Origin: Pyrenopolyporus hunteri | Lineage: Eukaryota > Ascomycota > Sordariomycetes > Xylariales > Hypoxylaceae | Length of the DNA: 64,000 nucleotides | Assembly (NCBI GenBank): GCA_902806595.1 | Contig: CADCXC010000037.1 | Span: 2,170,001-2,234,000 of the forward strand | Direction of reading: 5' to 3' | Shown here: positions 33,365-47,658 of the stretch, piece by piece | Numbering within the stretch: position 1 is the first letter of the stretch | Layout: the number at the start of each line of letters is the position of its first letter | The notes under the pieces: model-generated | Databases searched by the model: none | Told to the model about the DNA's origin: nothing | Seen by the model: the letters and a program-made list of their open reading frames with translations, nothing else | Translations under genes and position numbers: made by a program

Positions 33365-35253
33365 CTTGGCAGCGATGAATGTTGCGTAGATATATCGGAT
33401 AGATCAAGTGAAGAAGGATTCAGAGAAGGGAATAATGCTATGTGGAGGCCTTGGTGGGTTGATGTTGTAGTTGAAGCGTGAGAGAAGGGCAAACTTGTTG
33501 GAGTGGATGGAGAGTAAGTGGATTGCTTGACAGGGAGGGCCAAGTAGTGGAAACTGTCTATTTCACGCTTAGTAAACGTGTCTGGCCGGGGAAGTGGGGT
33601 CTATTACTGGGTAGTTCCTGTATGACTGTAATTGTATCTCGAAGATGACGGTTACCCTATCTCCAGTAGTCTCCTAAATCGTCTTAGGTTCGCTTCGATA
33701 TGAGGCAACAACTATGTAGAGCTTCGGTTGGAGCTTGGGAAATATTAGACCAACTGAAAGATGACTAAGTCTTGAAACCCCCTGAAAGTATACGATCGTG
33801 GCTGGTGTTGGTTGAGATTACGTCGTGGTCTTGGACACAGTTAGGAAATTCTTAGGACAGAAGATGTCGGGGTGATTAGGCTAAAATACGAATATCTTTT
33901 TACTATATTATGGCAAACTGTCGGAAACTGGTCTTTAGGTGTCGTGAATGATCTTAAATAGGACTTCAAGTGTAAACACAAAGATAAGACGTAGGAGAAA
34001 TCGTACTCTTTTAGATTTCGCGGTATCGTAGGTCAAAGGCTTGAATGGCACGTCCTAAAATTATCTTTATCACCGAATTCAAACAGATACGCTGAGCACG
34101 AAAGATACTAAGGACGGACATTCATTAAAGGTGAATAGTAGAGGAACTGACAGCGGGACTAAAGAGGCCTCATATAGGTAGGGGATGATCGGCATTACGT
34201 TGTTCCAAGGCTCCGATATGAACCATTACCAGAGCTTCATTGTCAATTACAGGGGTCATCGAGCTAACTTTTGTGCTTCAAATGGATTGGTATAAGGCAT
34301 GGACTGTCTTGCGGACCGTGTCATATAATGATCCGCCCAACGAACGTCCCCCTGGGAGTACCAAGATAACTTCATTAATCGAACACCCGCCATACGGAAC
34401 TGAACCAACTTATAATTCGATTTCCAGAAAAAAGTCTTAATTGAAAGATTAACATCAACGAGCGAGGAAAGGCGAACAGTCCGGCGTCTGTTGCTAGCGT
34501 AATGGCGGATCAGTCGTGTATCTATTGTAGAGACGTCGAAATAGTCCTAGGTTAACGGTCTCGAACTCCGTAATCCTCCCCCACGTAATAATATTCTTGA
34601 GAACTTAGGGTTTATTCAATAAAGTTGCACCGTAAAATAGATTCCGACGAGTCTTCCAAAAAGGGCAACATGATAGATGATTTGTATTAAATGAGACGAC
34701 TGCCTGCCCGGGCCGTATAATTCAGTGCTGCTTTTAGGGAAGAACTCTCGAGTGTGAATATCACTCTTTCCTGATTTATCCTAGCCATGGATCAAAAATT
34801 CAGCGATCTAGAAGCCATTCACCAGTCGACAACTATTATCCCAATATTAACTCTTTTGTCCAGGGCGATTTCAAATCCGGACACACTCATAACGACACCA
34901 TAGGGTAATCTACGATACAATGATAAACAGTCTCTCGGTAGATAGGTACCAGACCAAACGGTAATTAGGGCCACACCAAGAATACTTTAGAGCTTGAACG
35001 CCGCAAGAGGGAAATAAATAGGGTAAGTAAATCAGTAGTGGCTAACTTGCTATGAGTAATACTACCTTAAGGCCGTAGCAACAGTAAACCCGAGACCTTC
35101 CCCCTTCCCCGAGGTTTATTCATCAACGAATAAACTCCATTCCAGTCCATCGTAAGCAATGCGGGAAACTAGTGTGTTGCTAGACGCCCGACGTTACTCG
35201 GGGCCCTCGTCTAGTAAAACCAACCGGAAAGCCAGAGAACGCGTAATGGTCTA
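33365..35253. other. 1.9-kb intergenic
   Basis: The part nearest gene A (33365-33540) is purine-rich on the + strand, as for other genes of this family. Nothing else is supportable. Confidence 0.45.
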
Positions 35254-35733
35254 TTACTCTCGAGCCGAGGCGATATCCTCCTCCTTCACCTTAACAAGGG
35301 GCTTGGTATCATCTGCAGGCTCCTCTTTCACCTTAGCCTTAGCCTTTTCCTTATATTCGTCATCAGAACCCAGACTTTTACCTCGACCCTTTCCAGCAGT
35401 CTTGCCTTTCTTAGCTTTGGGAGTCTTAGTGGCCTTCACGACCTTGAATGGGGGGGAACCGCCACTGGCCTCTCCAGACTCGTATTTGCGTCGGATCTGT
35501 GAGTAGCGCGCCTTTTTGGTATAAGCACAAGGTCAAACGGTTAAGGGTAAGTAATAATAATAACTAACCCTGGCGATGCTTCCGTTCTTTAAGCCGAGAT
35601 CGCTCGCAAGTTCTTCCCAGTTGATGTCCATACTCTTGGGAAGGTACTTGAAGATTGCGGTACAGAACTTTTGGTCGCCGGCGCTAGGCGCGATCAGACC
35701 CTTCTTGGGAGTAGTGACGTCTGTTTGAGACAT
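35254..35733 (-). CDS. Small Myb/SANT-like protein B
   Basis: Two exons, 35569-35733 and 35254-35496, joined over a 72-bp intron (gttagt donor, cacag acceptor, phase 0), give 135 aa. The N-terminus carries the same domain type as its neighbours: DQKFCTAIFKYLPKSMDINW, then EELASDLGLKNGSIARIRRKYES. Here the domain is not split before the INW position, but after IAR. The tail is a short lysine/alanine-rich region (KATKTPKAKKGKTAGKGRGK) and an acidic end with VKEE motifs (KVKEEPADD, KVKEEDIASARE). It resembles histone-H1-like or small chromatin proteins in composition. Function unknown; nuclear location inferred. Confidence 0.75.
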
Positions 35734-37663
35734 GTTGGGTCTACGTTGAAGGCTTGGCGATAAAGCGATGCTAGGACGCCGGGTATTTAGTCAGCGGCCA
35801 ACTTCGAGTAATGAGTGCGGTAAAGTAGTAACAACCATGGCATGTCCCCATAACGAAAGCGAAGGCAGCATCGGGATAGTATCTCACCTCGATAATGAGC
35901 CAGGAACGATGAAGGCAGTGAATAGGGTTTCAGGTTGGCGGAGATATAGTGAGGGTATCTAGATTCGTGTCTCAATACTAGACGGGAAAATCGTGGCGCG
36001 AGGGTGGTGGGTAGATTGAGAATATGGTGGGGCGAAGTAGGGGTGATATTATCCACGAAAATAATTACTTACCTCTGGGGGTAACCGCGAATATCTCGGA
36101 GCTCTTGAGTCAATAAATTAGTTTAATGAGTAGGGGTTAAAAATATGGTGGGAATTGGAAACCATATGGCGGGTGGTATGGATGGCACATGCCCGCCGAA
36201 AGTCAAGAAGGATAGGCTGCGGAGTAGACGGGGAAACTACGGGGTGCTATGCTATTCGTGATAATAGAGAGATCGTGGCACGGATGTTAAGATAGAGGGA
36301 GAAAGAGATGGGATATATACTGTAAACTGGACGGTTGAACTTACCTTAGGTAAACGCGAGTCGTTCGCGATAACCTTCGGGAGAATTAGAAGAGTGGTGG
36401 TGTGTGTCAAGATAGATTCTAATTTTTCTATGATGGTAGCTGTCGGGTATTATAAGGTGATGAACAATAATCTAAGATGCGAAGAGGTTGGGGAAGGGTT
36501 GAATATTGAGATCTTATATCTAATAGGAAAGTAGACGGGGGGTTCTTGTACAAGAAAATATGACCCCCGGAGCAGATGCCCATTGAAGAAGCGGTTGGCA
36601 CCCCAATGGTCACGACGTAGTTTCTTCATGTAAGTCGTCGTAATAGAGTTATCGTTTTAGAGCCCCCCCCAAAGTGTTGTCGCTATATAGTCATTGTCGT
36701 GGAGTCATCGCCATCGAGTAGCAACATGCAAACCTATCGTCGATGTATAAGCCGTTTCTTGACGAAAATAGTACTGGCTGTCTTTGACGGCTCCTCATAC
36801 TGCGATTTAGGCACTCCAAATGCAACAACCATCTCCTCCGTCAGGGTATGACTTCATAGTCGACCAATAGTGCATAGAGAATGACAGAAGAAGCAACATA
36901 GGAATGTTCCTGGATCTGGGTCTAGCGCTCTCAGAAGGAAGGAAATGTCATCTGCATAAGGATTGAATTACTCCCTTTCATGGCCTTATCCATGATGATG
37001 ACGTGGGAGTATGATGTTGGCGTTCACATTAACCCCCCAGGCATTCACAAGTCCCTCGTTCCCCAGTCGCCACTTTTGTGTAGGATCATACTATTGGGCT
37101 CGACTGAATTCAGAGGACAGAAATGAATAGGGTGTGAATTAGGACAGATCAGAAAAATGGACATATTCATACGAAAAGCTAAGCTCGGAAGTACATGGAA
37201 GAGTTCCGGCCGCAACACTTCTGATATGTGACAAAATCTCGGTAGGTTTCCAGACTAATTTTTTTCACGAAATTTTTTTATTTTAGACTAACGCAAAAAT
37301 GGCAATATATCCTGTAGGACTTCACTTCATCACAAGTATCTTTCCCTAAGAGGTACCTACCAGCTAATCAGAATAACCCTTTACTATTGTATCTTACTAA
37401 TGCATCCGGCCCTAAGAGAATAGAAATTTAACTTTACCCTTTACTAATTAGACCTGGGTTTTCCAACTTGCAACTTGCCCTTGGGATATCTGGAATAACT
37501 TCGATTAATTGCTCGGACAGTGAAAATATCACAGTTGAATATTATCGATCTATATAAAGGAACCACAAAATTAGGGGTATTTAGTATAGTGAATCATAAC
37601 CCTACCCTATGTACTTCGGGACGTCAACCCGACTTATCTAGGGGCCTTTTTGTAGCTACTCGA
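35734..37663. other. 1.9-kb intergenic
   Basis: Contains the purine-rich (+ strand) upstream region of gene B and a run of nine C near 36662-36671. No supportable gene. Confidence 0.45.
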
Positions 37664-39059
37664 CTAATGTTTGCCGAAATTCTCGTTTACGAGCACGTAT
37701 CTGTAGCGCGCTTTCCCCTCATTCATATCAACGATGACCTTGTTAGCGTCCTTCAAAGGCCTTTCCTGGACCCAAGGCTTGATATTCTTATCCGCCGCCA
37801 GCTGTAGCATTTCCCTCACTTCCCATGGCGCACCGGTGGAACTACCTCCAATTTTGACACCGTTGATAAGCAACGTAAACGCATTCACTGCTGGCAGGTT
37901 ACCTCCATCAGGAGCGCTGCATGGCTCTGACGTTAGTTGTGAACAGAATATAGCCATCTTGAGAGTGGGAAAATAGGGGGCAACGTACCCAACTTGAATC
38001 AAAGTCCCTTTCACCTTCAGAAGGGAAAGGTAGCCATCAAGCGGCATGTTCTCGTTTGACACCGTCGAGATGATAAGATCGAGCGTTCGCCTATGCTTGG
38101 CAGACCAGTCTTTGTCATCATCCGTAGCAATATACTCGTCAGCACCAAGTTTCAGAACATCGTCCCTCTTTTCCGCTTTCCTCGAGATGCCAACGACTCT
38201 ATCAGCACCGAGCGCCTTGGCGAACAGGATACCAAAATGGCCTAGTCCGCCAACGCCGACAATTCCAACGGCCTTCCCCGGCCCGCAGCCGTTTTGCTTC
38301 AGAGGGGAATAGACGGTGATACCACCACATAGCATTGGAGCGGCCAAGGCCGAATCAAGTCCATCAGGAATCAAATAGACCCAATGGCCGTTAGCGCGGT
38401 TATAGTCGGCATAGCCGCCATAACTCTTGCCCTCATCGTTCGGGAAGAATGAGCCATAAGTGTTTACGACGGTGTTCCTACAATAGCTCTCCATGCCATT
38501 GCCGCATTCTGGGCAGCTGCTCTGCTGACAAGTGCGAGATTGCGCACCTACACCGACGCGATCACCAACCTTGATGTGTTTGACGTTCTTTCCCACTCGC
38601 ACTGCTTTCCCGACAATCTCGTGACCCACGACGCAAGCTAGAGAAGAAGTTAGCATGCACGGAAGCTAGCGCCGAAGAATCAAATAGAGAATCATACGGT
38701 ATGGTGTTGGGCCCCAGCCGGATCTTAAAGTGTGCAAATCACTTCCGCAGATACCGCAGTGCGAGATTTCAATGTCCACGTCGTCCTCGGTCCATTTCTT
38801 GGGCTCGTATTCGCCCCATTCCCTAGAACGCGATGAGAGTAAGTAATGACGTATCTGAGAGGGGTAGGTAGATATTCAATGAGTTCTGAAATGTCTCGTG
38901 CGTGATGGAGCCCACGGAGTCTTAATCGCAAGATCATGAGCACCAAGATGATTAAAGGAAACGCCCTATCTTTTCTGATGTTACGCACATTTTCCCGTTC
39001 ACCGAATCCGGGGACTTGCCCAGCCAGCCCTGGAACTTAATATTCGTCTGAGCTGCCAT
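37664..39059 (-). CDS. Zinc-dependent NADP alcohol dehydrogenase (ADH6/cinnamyl-alcohol dehydrogenase type)
   Basis: Four exons, 38989-39059, 38698-38822, 37989-38637 and 37664-37916, give 365 aa. All junctions are phase-consistent, e.g. GWGPTPYP-CVVGHE and QVG-APDGGNLP. Medium-chain dehydrogenase of the cinnamyl-alcohol-dehydrogenase group, which reduces aliphatic and aromatic aldehydes with NADPH. Catalytic zinc ligands are visible at Cys46 (HCGICGSDLH) and His71-Glu72 (VVGHE); structural zinc cysteines are at 102, 107, 110 and 118 (RTCQQSSCPECG, YC). The cofactor loop is GIVGVGGLGHFGI. The intron at 37917-37988 is a multiple of three and free of stops, so reading through it would insert 24 residues (VAPYFPTLKM and on). 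Cytosolic; substrate not determinable. It sits between Myb/SANT-like genes without obvious functional link. Confidence 0.92.
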
Positions 39060-42000
39060 GTTGAAATGTAACGTATGGTTATAGTTGGCCGAGGCGATTG
39101 AGACAGAAGCTTCGGATTCTTGAGAACGGTAATTCAGAGGAAGACCTCATTCAAGCCTAGGGTCGCCGGTGTCTCTTATTTAAATAGATGAACATACGGA
39201 ACATTCGGCCAGACTCTATCGTGCCTAGGCTAATTTCTCTAAGGCCACTCCAACCTTCCATCCATGACGTTGATGAAGTGGAGACGGCTGATAGAAGATA
39301 CTGGATAACTTACTACGCTATATTAAAGTATAAGGACTATACTACGGTATTGGTAAGCCTAAGGTGGTGAAGATTTTTCGATGCTCCGATCGGCGTTTAA
39401 ATCCGGCTTTAGATGATACCTAACTACCGCCGAAATATCTGATACCTGCCTAGGTGGCCGGGCGGCTATCCCTACCAGCGGGCATCATGGCTGCGTGCGC
39501 AATCTAAAAATCCTCAGATGGCTCTTCGGACGAGTTTGTAGCCACCTGCATGGATACCTAGGCTATCGGCAGGTTCTCAGTGTAGCCGCAGGGAGAAAAC
39601 CCGCAAATAGACTCCATTCGTACTCAGCTTATTGAGGTTCAACATTGAATATCATGGGTCGTATTATGGAATTAGACATCGTACAAGCCAACCTATGTTA
39701 GACAGCCAACAGAGTTGCATCTTCGAAGGTCTGGATGGGTAACTTCCTGATATAGATACTTTAAATCCGGTGGACAGCAATATGTGGAATTAAGCTTCTT
39801 ACTCCCGTACCTAGTTAAGTCACCAACAGAGATATCGGTTATAACGCTGCTAAGTCCGAGAATCCGTTCTTGATACATACGTACATAGGTAAGTAAGGTT
39901 TCAACATAATATTCATTGGAATCCAACATAGGTCGTTATATACGTATCTGCGTATTCAAGAAGTAAACATCTTTTTAATATGGCAACAAGTTTACGTTTG
40001 AAGAAACACCTTTAGAGTATCTAATAAATCCCATATAAAGATTTCCCATTGTATAGCTATGTGTTGTAGAATCCCGGCTCATTCGAGCCTCTATATTTCA
40101 TAAAAGATTCATAGAAGTCCGCTTGCCTTTTATGATGCACTTTGAAGACATTCACATTTTCATTGGTTCGAATTAATTTTTTATCCCGATTCTCGTAATC
40201 AATATGTAGTTTTCCTCGTGGGGTGGCATGGCAGATACTTGCAAGGGTCAGACTCTAAATTTATTGATCCTATGGGAGAGAAAGAAGAAGGAACTAAAGC
40301 GCGGCTCAAAGAGCCGTGGTTTTGTATTGTACAAGCGAGCCGGTGGCGAAGCCGCTCCGCGTCTCTGTACCGGTTGCCCAGCCGGGCTAGACCACCCCGC
40401 CGAACCGTGACACGGGGGCTATTTAATCAGAATGCGGTTCCTATCAGGACTTGATCAGGGAACTTCAAGTCATTTTACCTCTTAAGAAACAATCAAATCA
40501 GGGCGCTATACCAAACTCGAAATTGAATCGAATGAACAATGACGTCATAAGCCGAGGAGTGTCAAACGTAAGTAATATATCATAGATCTATTAACACTAT
40601 TTCTCATGTCGTGGATATGTAAGGTGTGTGGTATCCTTCTACCCTCATTCACTAAGTACCGAATGTTCAGGCTGTTGGCCTAAGCGACCCGTGCAATAAC
40701 AAGTGTCCTTTTACTTACAAGTTAATGGTTCTCATGGCACAACTCATAAAATGGCATTGTTATACTTGCTATGACATAATTATCTACTTAGCTTAAAAGG
40801 GGCTTAGTCGATCCATACACTACAAATAAGGGGGTCACCTCGCATATAAAATACCTCTTGAACATACCTTCTTTCGAGCATTATTAAGACACAAGGCGAT
40901 AGATCGGCGACTCCTTAGGTACTTGTTTACATGAAAAGGAGAATGTTCATCAATGATGAGACGGGATTAGTTATTTAGTGTTTGCTCATGATCTCATTGG
41001 GTAGCTCCAACTACTCGCAGCCCCCTTCCTGTCTAGGAGCAGATAAGTTAGAGTTGTTGTTTGAGCCTCCTGAATCTTTGCCCAGCGTATTGTCATCGAA
41101 AGGAAACCGGTTCGTGCACCGAAAGGTTTTGAATAGCCCTAGTCGCTAGCCTAGTAGTAAAGCATGTGTCTAGGTTAAAATTCGACGAGTTTTTTTGCCA
41201 GCTATAATTTTATGCGGTGAAGCGAATACATGTAATTCAACCCTTCGAATTACGTATAAAACTAGGTAAGTTGGCTCATCGTAGTTCTTTACCCAAAGTA
41301 CTCATTATTCTACGAATCCCGGTGGACGACCAAGCAAATTTTGTTTTAGGATGGTCCATGTAAACTCAATCTTCGTAGGTAAGGGTAGTTCTGTCTAAGA
41401 ACTCAAGTCCGTGCCTTTCAGGGTACTTAGAGGCCAATGCTTAACCCTCATTGAATGTACCAGTTTTTAAGTAATACCTTATCGTAAGATCAACAGTAAG
41501 GCCAGTAACTCATATTATTTTATTTCAACTAACCCGAAGTGTTCAAAATACCTCATGGATGATAGGCATATAATATTATGATCAGAATACAACCTTAAGT
41601 GAAGAGACATACCACTGGCGTGTTTCTATCCATAGACGCATCAGGTGGTTATGTGCCGGCGGTATCGTTCTGCCGATGGGTACCTACAGTATATCCTAAG
41701 AAGCGAAACTGAGACACACAAAGTCCAGAAGCATCTAGGGGAGCCTAGCTTCCGAATAGTGACTATAGAAGCGTGTGGAACCAATAGGCTACGAATAAGC
41801 GAGGAATTCAGAGCACCATCCCCTTAAAAAATGTGAGTGGTAGGAGTCCTTGGCACCTTTGATAGGTTAACGGACGAGAGTTCCACCTTGTAGGACTTAT
41901 AGAGGAGAGAGTAAAGCGTCCCACTTCGCTTCCTTATGGTGTTGTCTAACTCTTCTACTATATCTTGGATGGAGTTGAAGCCGCTAGTCCCCCACGTATC

Positions 42001-43849
42001 TACCCACCAGCAATGCATCTTTCGACTACAAGAAGGTAGGATACAACATTACAAGCGTGCAGGTAAGTTACATCAGAGCCTTTCCTAGAATGAGATCGCA
42101 CAGGAATGCGTGGGTCCGAACTCTACCGCCGGGAGGGGGTTTTGGCACCCTTATACTTGTCTACATTAGTGTAGGACTAAGTAAAGGGGTACTTATGACT
42201 ACAAACCCGGTACAAGTATATCATGCTCAACACGTAGCCTATACTACATCGTGATGGCCGTAAGCATCTGTAGGTTTATGGGCCCGCCCTCTCGCTGTGT
42301 GTGTGGAACTGCGACGTTAGAAGCAGCTAGGGGTGTACTCAGGGACTGAGAATGTTGTAGAATTTTACACAAGGCCCGAGTGGGTAGCCTTATGATCGGC
42401 TAGGCGCCTGAGCGCGGGTGGCGTAGAACGGGGCTAATCACCCGCAAAGCTAATAGTATGCTTGTATGATGGGAATGTTCATCGTGGGGAATATGATAGG
42501 TAACAAAGTGAACGCCCGAGATCCGCCTATTAGTCTAGACTTCCAGGTTTCTCTACGGATATAACCCGAATAGTCGACTTCGTTCCAAGATACACTGGAC
42601 CACTAGTGTAAGCTGCGGAGCAAGCCCCCGTCCCATAGATGCTCATGTAACGGTAGAGTCGAATGTGGCCCGGAAGCTAGTAGATCTCGGCCACATTACT
42701 CTTGACCCGCTTCGCGTAGGCGTAACCAACATCCCGTAAGTCGCTTATCTGCATTATCACCACCCTAGCTAAAGGCGTTAAGCCATCGACACGGCGGCAT
42801 CAACGGTGAGCATGGTGAATTTACTAGGGTTAAAGGGGTCACGAGCCCTCCAGCATAAGCCGCTGACGTTGAAGCCCTATACGAACTGCGGCGCTCGGAC
42901 TGAAGGCTAATGACTGATGCATATCCGCGATGACCGCACCTATGGCTCTCGAGTTCTCGACCACTATACTAGTCTGCTTTTGAACTCGGACCGGATGATG
43001 TGAAAAAACACAAGAAAATACATCTTTTACCATTTAGACTTCGTAAGAAAATGAGATAAACATGACGATAACCGCCGGGGCTTGCGGAAACGCCGCGCGT
43101 TTTACAATAGACTAGATAGGGGGAGCTGAAAGATGACAAGTCAGAATCAGGCATATCATAGCCAGGCCGTATAATAGCGGCCGCAACAGCCGTTTCCCTA
43201 GACAGGCAAGTAATAAGAGGCGATTCTCGGAGCGGTAGCCAAATGACATGTCTAAAGCATCTTCACATCGAGTAAGAAATGGCTTATTGTCTTCCCGTAG
43301 TCCTTCTGGATTCAACGATCTGAGGACTCGTGCTTTACGTCTAACGGTTCTCGGACAGACTAGTGTAATTCGATTTCAAAGTTGCAGCAGGGACAACATG
43401 ATGTAAGAGTTGATAGAAGATGCGTGTATTACAAGTTATACCGTATTCAAAAGACGACTTTAATCCAGGTGGGAACTAATCTAATAGAACCACTTGTAGA
43501 GCAATTATGTAACTATTTTTCGCGTCCCCAAAGCAATCTTAATCAAGCCCGCACCTTAACCAGTCGACTCACATATTGGGCAACAGTTTTACAAAGTTCA
43601 AATGCGTGAAGTCATAGGCACGAAACTCCAGGACCCACTCATGACCCAAACGCCAGAATTCTCTTCATAGTCGGGCCAATTGAGAGAAGAATGAAGATTA
43701 ACTGCCCGAGAAAAACATGCAAACCACAAAATGTTTCCATTTCCAAAGTGCCTGTAAGAATAGGATCTCGATCCCAGACCGTAAACTCATAGCTCCATGA
43801 ACCGATGGCAAGCCCCAATAACCCATCTACCCAGTTCTCCACACACCCA
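39060..43849. other. 4.8-kb gene-poor stretch
   Basis: No coding gene could be supported on either strand. A short GC-rich patch at 40290-40430 (agccggtggcgaagccgctc and on) stands out from AT-leaning surroundings. Open frames at 41645, 41824, 42057, 43112 and 43382 show no recognisable motif; a decayed transposon is possible but not shown. Confidence 0.45.
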
Positions 43850-44672
43850 TCAATGATACTGGTCCCATTCGCGCTTCACATCAACGTAATCCTCGTCTGA
43901 TTCAACAGTCTGGAGTGGGAGGCCATGGGCGTCCGAATGAGGATGCATGTGAGGGTGCTCGCAATGCCCAGCTCCATAATCGTCAAACGAGTAACTCGCC
44001 GTGAAAGGAGAGAATGGTACACTAGCCCACATAGGATCAACGTGGTCAGGGCAGGGCGAGCCCCGGAAGTCGAATGAGTTCTGGGGATTGATCCTCTCGC
44101 TGGCGGGACTCGACGTGAGGACCGGAGAGGGAGAAAACAGATCGGCGTCACTGCATGGTGTAAGAAGCCGAGGCTGGATCACACCCGGAGTAGAAACAGC
44201 CGACATTGGACCAGGAGGCCCAGGGGTTAAACGGGGTGTGAGCCGGTTCTCGAAGCCGTAAGGGGCACTCTCTTGCTTGATCTTCGGGACGGGCGCCTCG
44301 GATGACTCTCGCGTTGCGGGAGATTCGGGGGCGGATTCCGACTTGACGGTCTCGCCTTTCTTCGCCTTCGGGTCCTTCTTTGACTTCGAGACTCGGGATG
44401 TCCCCTGCGTTCGATTCCGTCGCGTGGGCTCGAGACCCAGCATGGCGGTTCTGAAGCGCGAAAATCTCATTCGAGCAGCATGTCCATTGGTTATCGGTTG
44501 TGCTAAGTTAGGGTCTTTCGCAACCTGGTTCCAATCGATCTATACAATGTCAGTCAAGTCTGGTAGGCGGGAGGTGATACTTTGCGGCCGGAACCCAACT
44601 CACATCTTTGAGGTTCTTCTGCTGTAAAATGGCAAACAGAAACCTAGTCATCGCGTCATTGTTGGCAGACAT
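43850..44672 (-). CDS. Small Myb/SANT-like protein C
   Basis: Two exons, 44604-44672 and 43850-44539, joined over a 64-bp intron (gtgagt donor, tatag acceptor, phase 0), give 252 aa. The N-terminus is MSANNDAMTRFLFAILQQKN, then IDWNQVAKDPNLAQPITNGH and AARMRFSRFRTAMLG: the same short Myb/SANT-like domain as genes A and B. The intron falls directly before the IDW motif, the same place as in gene A. The tail has a basic patch (TRRNRTQGTSRVSKSKKDPK), a proline/serine-rich part (RLTPGPPGPMSAVSTPG) and a histidine-containing acidic end (CEHPHMHPHSDAHG). Predicted nuclear regulator; no target can be read. Confidence 0.77.
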
Positions 44673-47658
44673 GATGACGGTAGCTTGCTGGTGCAATAGT
44701 TTGGTAAATGTTGAGTAGATGGAACTTGAAGGAGGCGAGCGTCTTCAAGAAGAAGTGCACAGGTAGGTTTAAGGCAATTGGCGGAGATCTTCGATTTTGT
44801 TGGAAGTCTGAACATGTAGAATTGAAATGAAGTGAGTGAGTCACGAGAAGAGCAGATGTGAAAGTTGGTGAGGGAGAGTAGGTGGCATATATGCCAGAGC
44901 TTCTAATAAAGCTCTTGGGCTGCTTGGATGGTAGTGTGGAGGATCACGCCGAGTTGTTGATTGAATAGAGTGAGGTGAAGGTATGACGAAAGGTGGGGGG
45001 CAAGATGGGATTGGCTGGTGGCGAGATGAAGAAGCCGTTTGATGCCGGGGATAATGGGGGCTAAAGGATATTTTATTCCCAGTATCAAAGAACTTAGTCC
45101 AGGTCGAAGGAGGATGGGAAATGAGAGCTTAATCCGCTCTGTTGGCTATATCTGGATGAAAAGGGTAAAGATAGGACGCTGGACAGGGCTGCTTTAAGTG
45201 CTTGCATGAAAAGCACGCTTTGCCTCCTCCGCCTGCTTGCATTGGGATCTTGTCATTAACAGATCTCTATGACGGACAGTATGAAAGACACGGTTGCCTA
45301 GCAACTCCAATTCCAACGAGGCGAGCCATACGGACGACTTTGTCTCGGCTAAGAGAAGATCAAGGGGTCGAAAAGGGAAGAGTTGGTGGGGTTTGTGCGC
45401 GAAAGTGGGATGGTACGCGACACACCGCGTAAAGTGGTTTGCCCAAATCCCTGTAGCACTTAAGTCCCCTTTTGCTGGGGTATATAAAAGGATCGTAGCA
45501 TCTCAGCTCTGACCGGCCCGGGGTGTTCTAGGAGAGGACGAAGTCCCGTGGAAAAGCCACAATCGGCTAAGATATGCAACGTAAGATACGAATGCAGCAG
45601 CTCCAAGGAAAGTTTTGTTAAAATTGACCGATCACTCTCTACCTGGGTTGGGTATATATGCGTGATGTAGGTCTTTTTTTCACGATGCCATGTTGAAGTC
45701 CCAACAGAAATGCATCGTGGTCTAACTGTATATAGGAATTCACGCACCAATTAGTTGGATAGAGCGAGAAGGCGGGCGTAACAAGAAACTAGTACGTAGT
45801 AGCTTCAGGAACCGATCCCCCGGCGGCCAATGAATAGCACATTCTAAGGGAGGATGCCGGGAGGTGGTGGGTAGCCCCAGATATTCAGAGTGGGACGATG
45901 GGCGTATACCTAGGTATGTGTGTATGTGCGATGGTAGAATGTGAGTCACCAGATAATTAAGGAGGCATGGGACCTGAACTAAGACTATGATATGTGCTTG
46001 GGTGTGTCCTCGACCAGACGACAATCAAACTAATGATCGGGGTACGTATGTACCTGCAGCGCTATTTCTCGCTCTTATCTCGAGATAAGTTGTTTTGATT
46101 TGCCAATTGACGGCCGTTTCGATGTGTCTCGGAAATCGTCGGTTAGGTCATACAACAACACGCTCTCTCAATTTAGAATCGATTGTTCTATTGTTAATTC
46201 GGCGCTAATTCAAGAGTAGGTTAACAAGGTATTGATGAGACTCGGCGAGTTAGAAAAGAGGATTGTCGCGGATTCGCCTCGAAAGCGGTACCTCAAACTT
46301 GATGGGTTCCGGCGCTGTTTGCTTTCGACCCCGATCGCGTTTCTATCTTTTGGAGCGTTTCGTGTCGAAATTGCCTTCTTAGTGTTTGTTTTGCTTTTTT
46401 CTATTTCTTTTTTCTCAGGACGATGACGCCATGATAGGTACTAAACAGTTTGGGATATGACCGATCAAATAATATGGGATGAATGGGGGTGAGAACAGCA
46501 CAGCAAGAGGGGCGAATAGAAAAAGAAAAGAAAAAAAAGAAGAGGCTGGGGTCGGGACGCGCTGGAGTTAGAATGGGTAAGCACTGTGTGCACGGTCCCC
46601 CTCACGCTCCCATCGCCCTGTCACGTGATGTTCCAGAAACAAAACACCTTTCTAGTTTGGGGATTAAGCGCATGCATGTATAAGGTAATTATACCTGTTT
46701 AAATACATGGTACCATCCGGTTAAGAGACATAATACAACGCAAGGATATAAAAGTGTAAAAGGGAGTAGTAAAATAAAAAGTGAATTTAATGAATGCTAG
46801 AGACACGTTTAAGGAAACGCCCGAAAATAAGGGTAAATTCCCGACCGACCCGGCCCAGGTAGTCGGCGCTTAAGAATGGCAGTCAGGGCGCTATTGTCGG
46901 GGTGTACATATACCAATCTACTACATGCATTGTACACGAATCGTCCATACATGTACACAGTACTCGGTTTATAGTACTTGCATAGGTACCGACATATATG
47001 TCGTCTCATCCGTGGCTTAATAAATTACCTACTTATATGTATAACTGTGCCCACATGTAGGTACCTATACTAAAATATATGTATATGTAAATAACTACCT
47101 CGACTTGAATGAATCTCATGTATTTTATCAGACTACATGTACATCTTAATCGTATATGCATGCATACCTAGGTACCTCTTATTAGGTAAGTGGTACCTAC
47201 GTAGGTAGGTAGCTTAGCTGACGCTGCAGGCGTATACCTTAAGGACTTACTAATGCCTATGATACGTCTACCATGTACATGGACCGTGCATGGAAAACAG
47301 CAAGTTCAAAATGTTGTTAGAACCCCATCCCACCTCCTAGGTAGGTAGCTGCCTTCCCTCGCACCCCCTTCATCACCCCCCCAAAAGAAGCCTGCCAAGG
47401 AAGACTCGACCCACCGATGCTCCGGACCGCGTTAACTCAGCTCGTTCCAGGTCTTGTTCCAGGTACCTCCAATTCAAGCTTCTTTACCCATTCTTCTCAA
47501 CCTCTTAAAAGCTCCCGTCTCTATCAATTTTCTTGATTCGCACGTGAAGAGAGGCTTATTGTTATAGTCGTTCCCACATCTTTTCCCTTAGTACCCTCTA
47601 TCTAAAAGCTCTAGCCCTTCCCAGGCTCCCGAGTCACCGGAGAGCACAAAGAGCCAAA
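44673..47658. other. 3-kb intergenic
   Basis: No supportable gene. It contains a polypurine run near 46505-46550, TAGGTA/TACCTA repeats at 47160-47215 and 47336-47350, and the CT-rich region just upstream of gene D (47500-47620). Confidence 0.45.

Noticed and set aside
40218..40454. GC-rich patch with two overlapping open frames
   Set aside because: Considered as a retroelement or rRNA fragment, but no recognisable protein or rRNA motif could be read.
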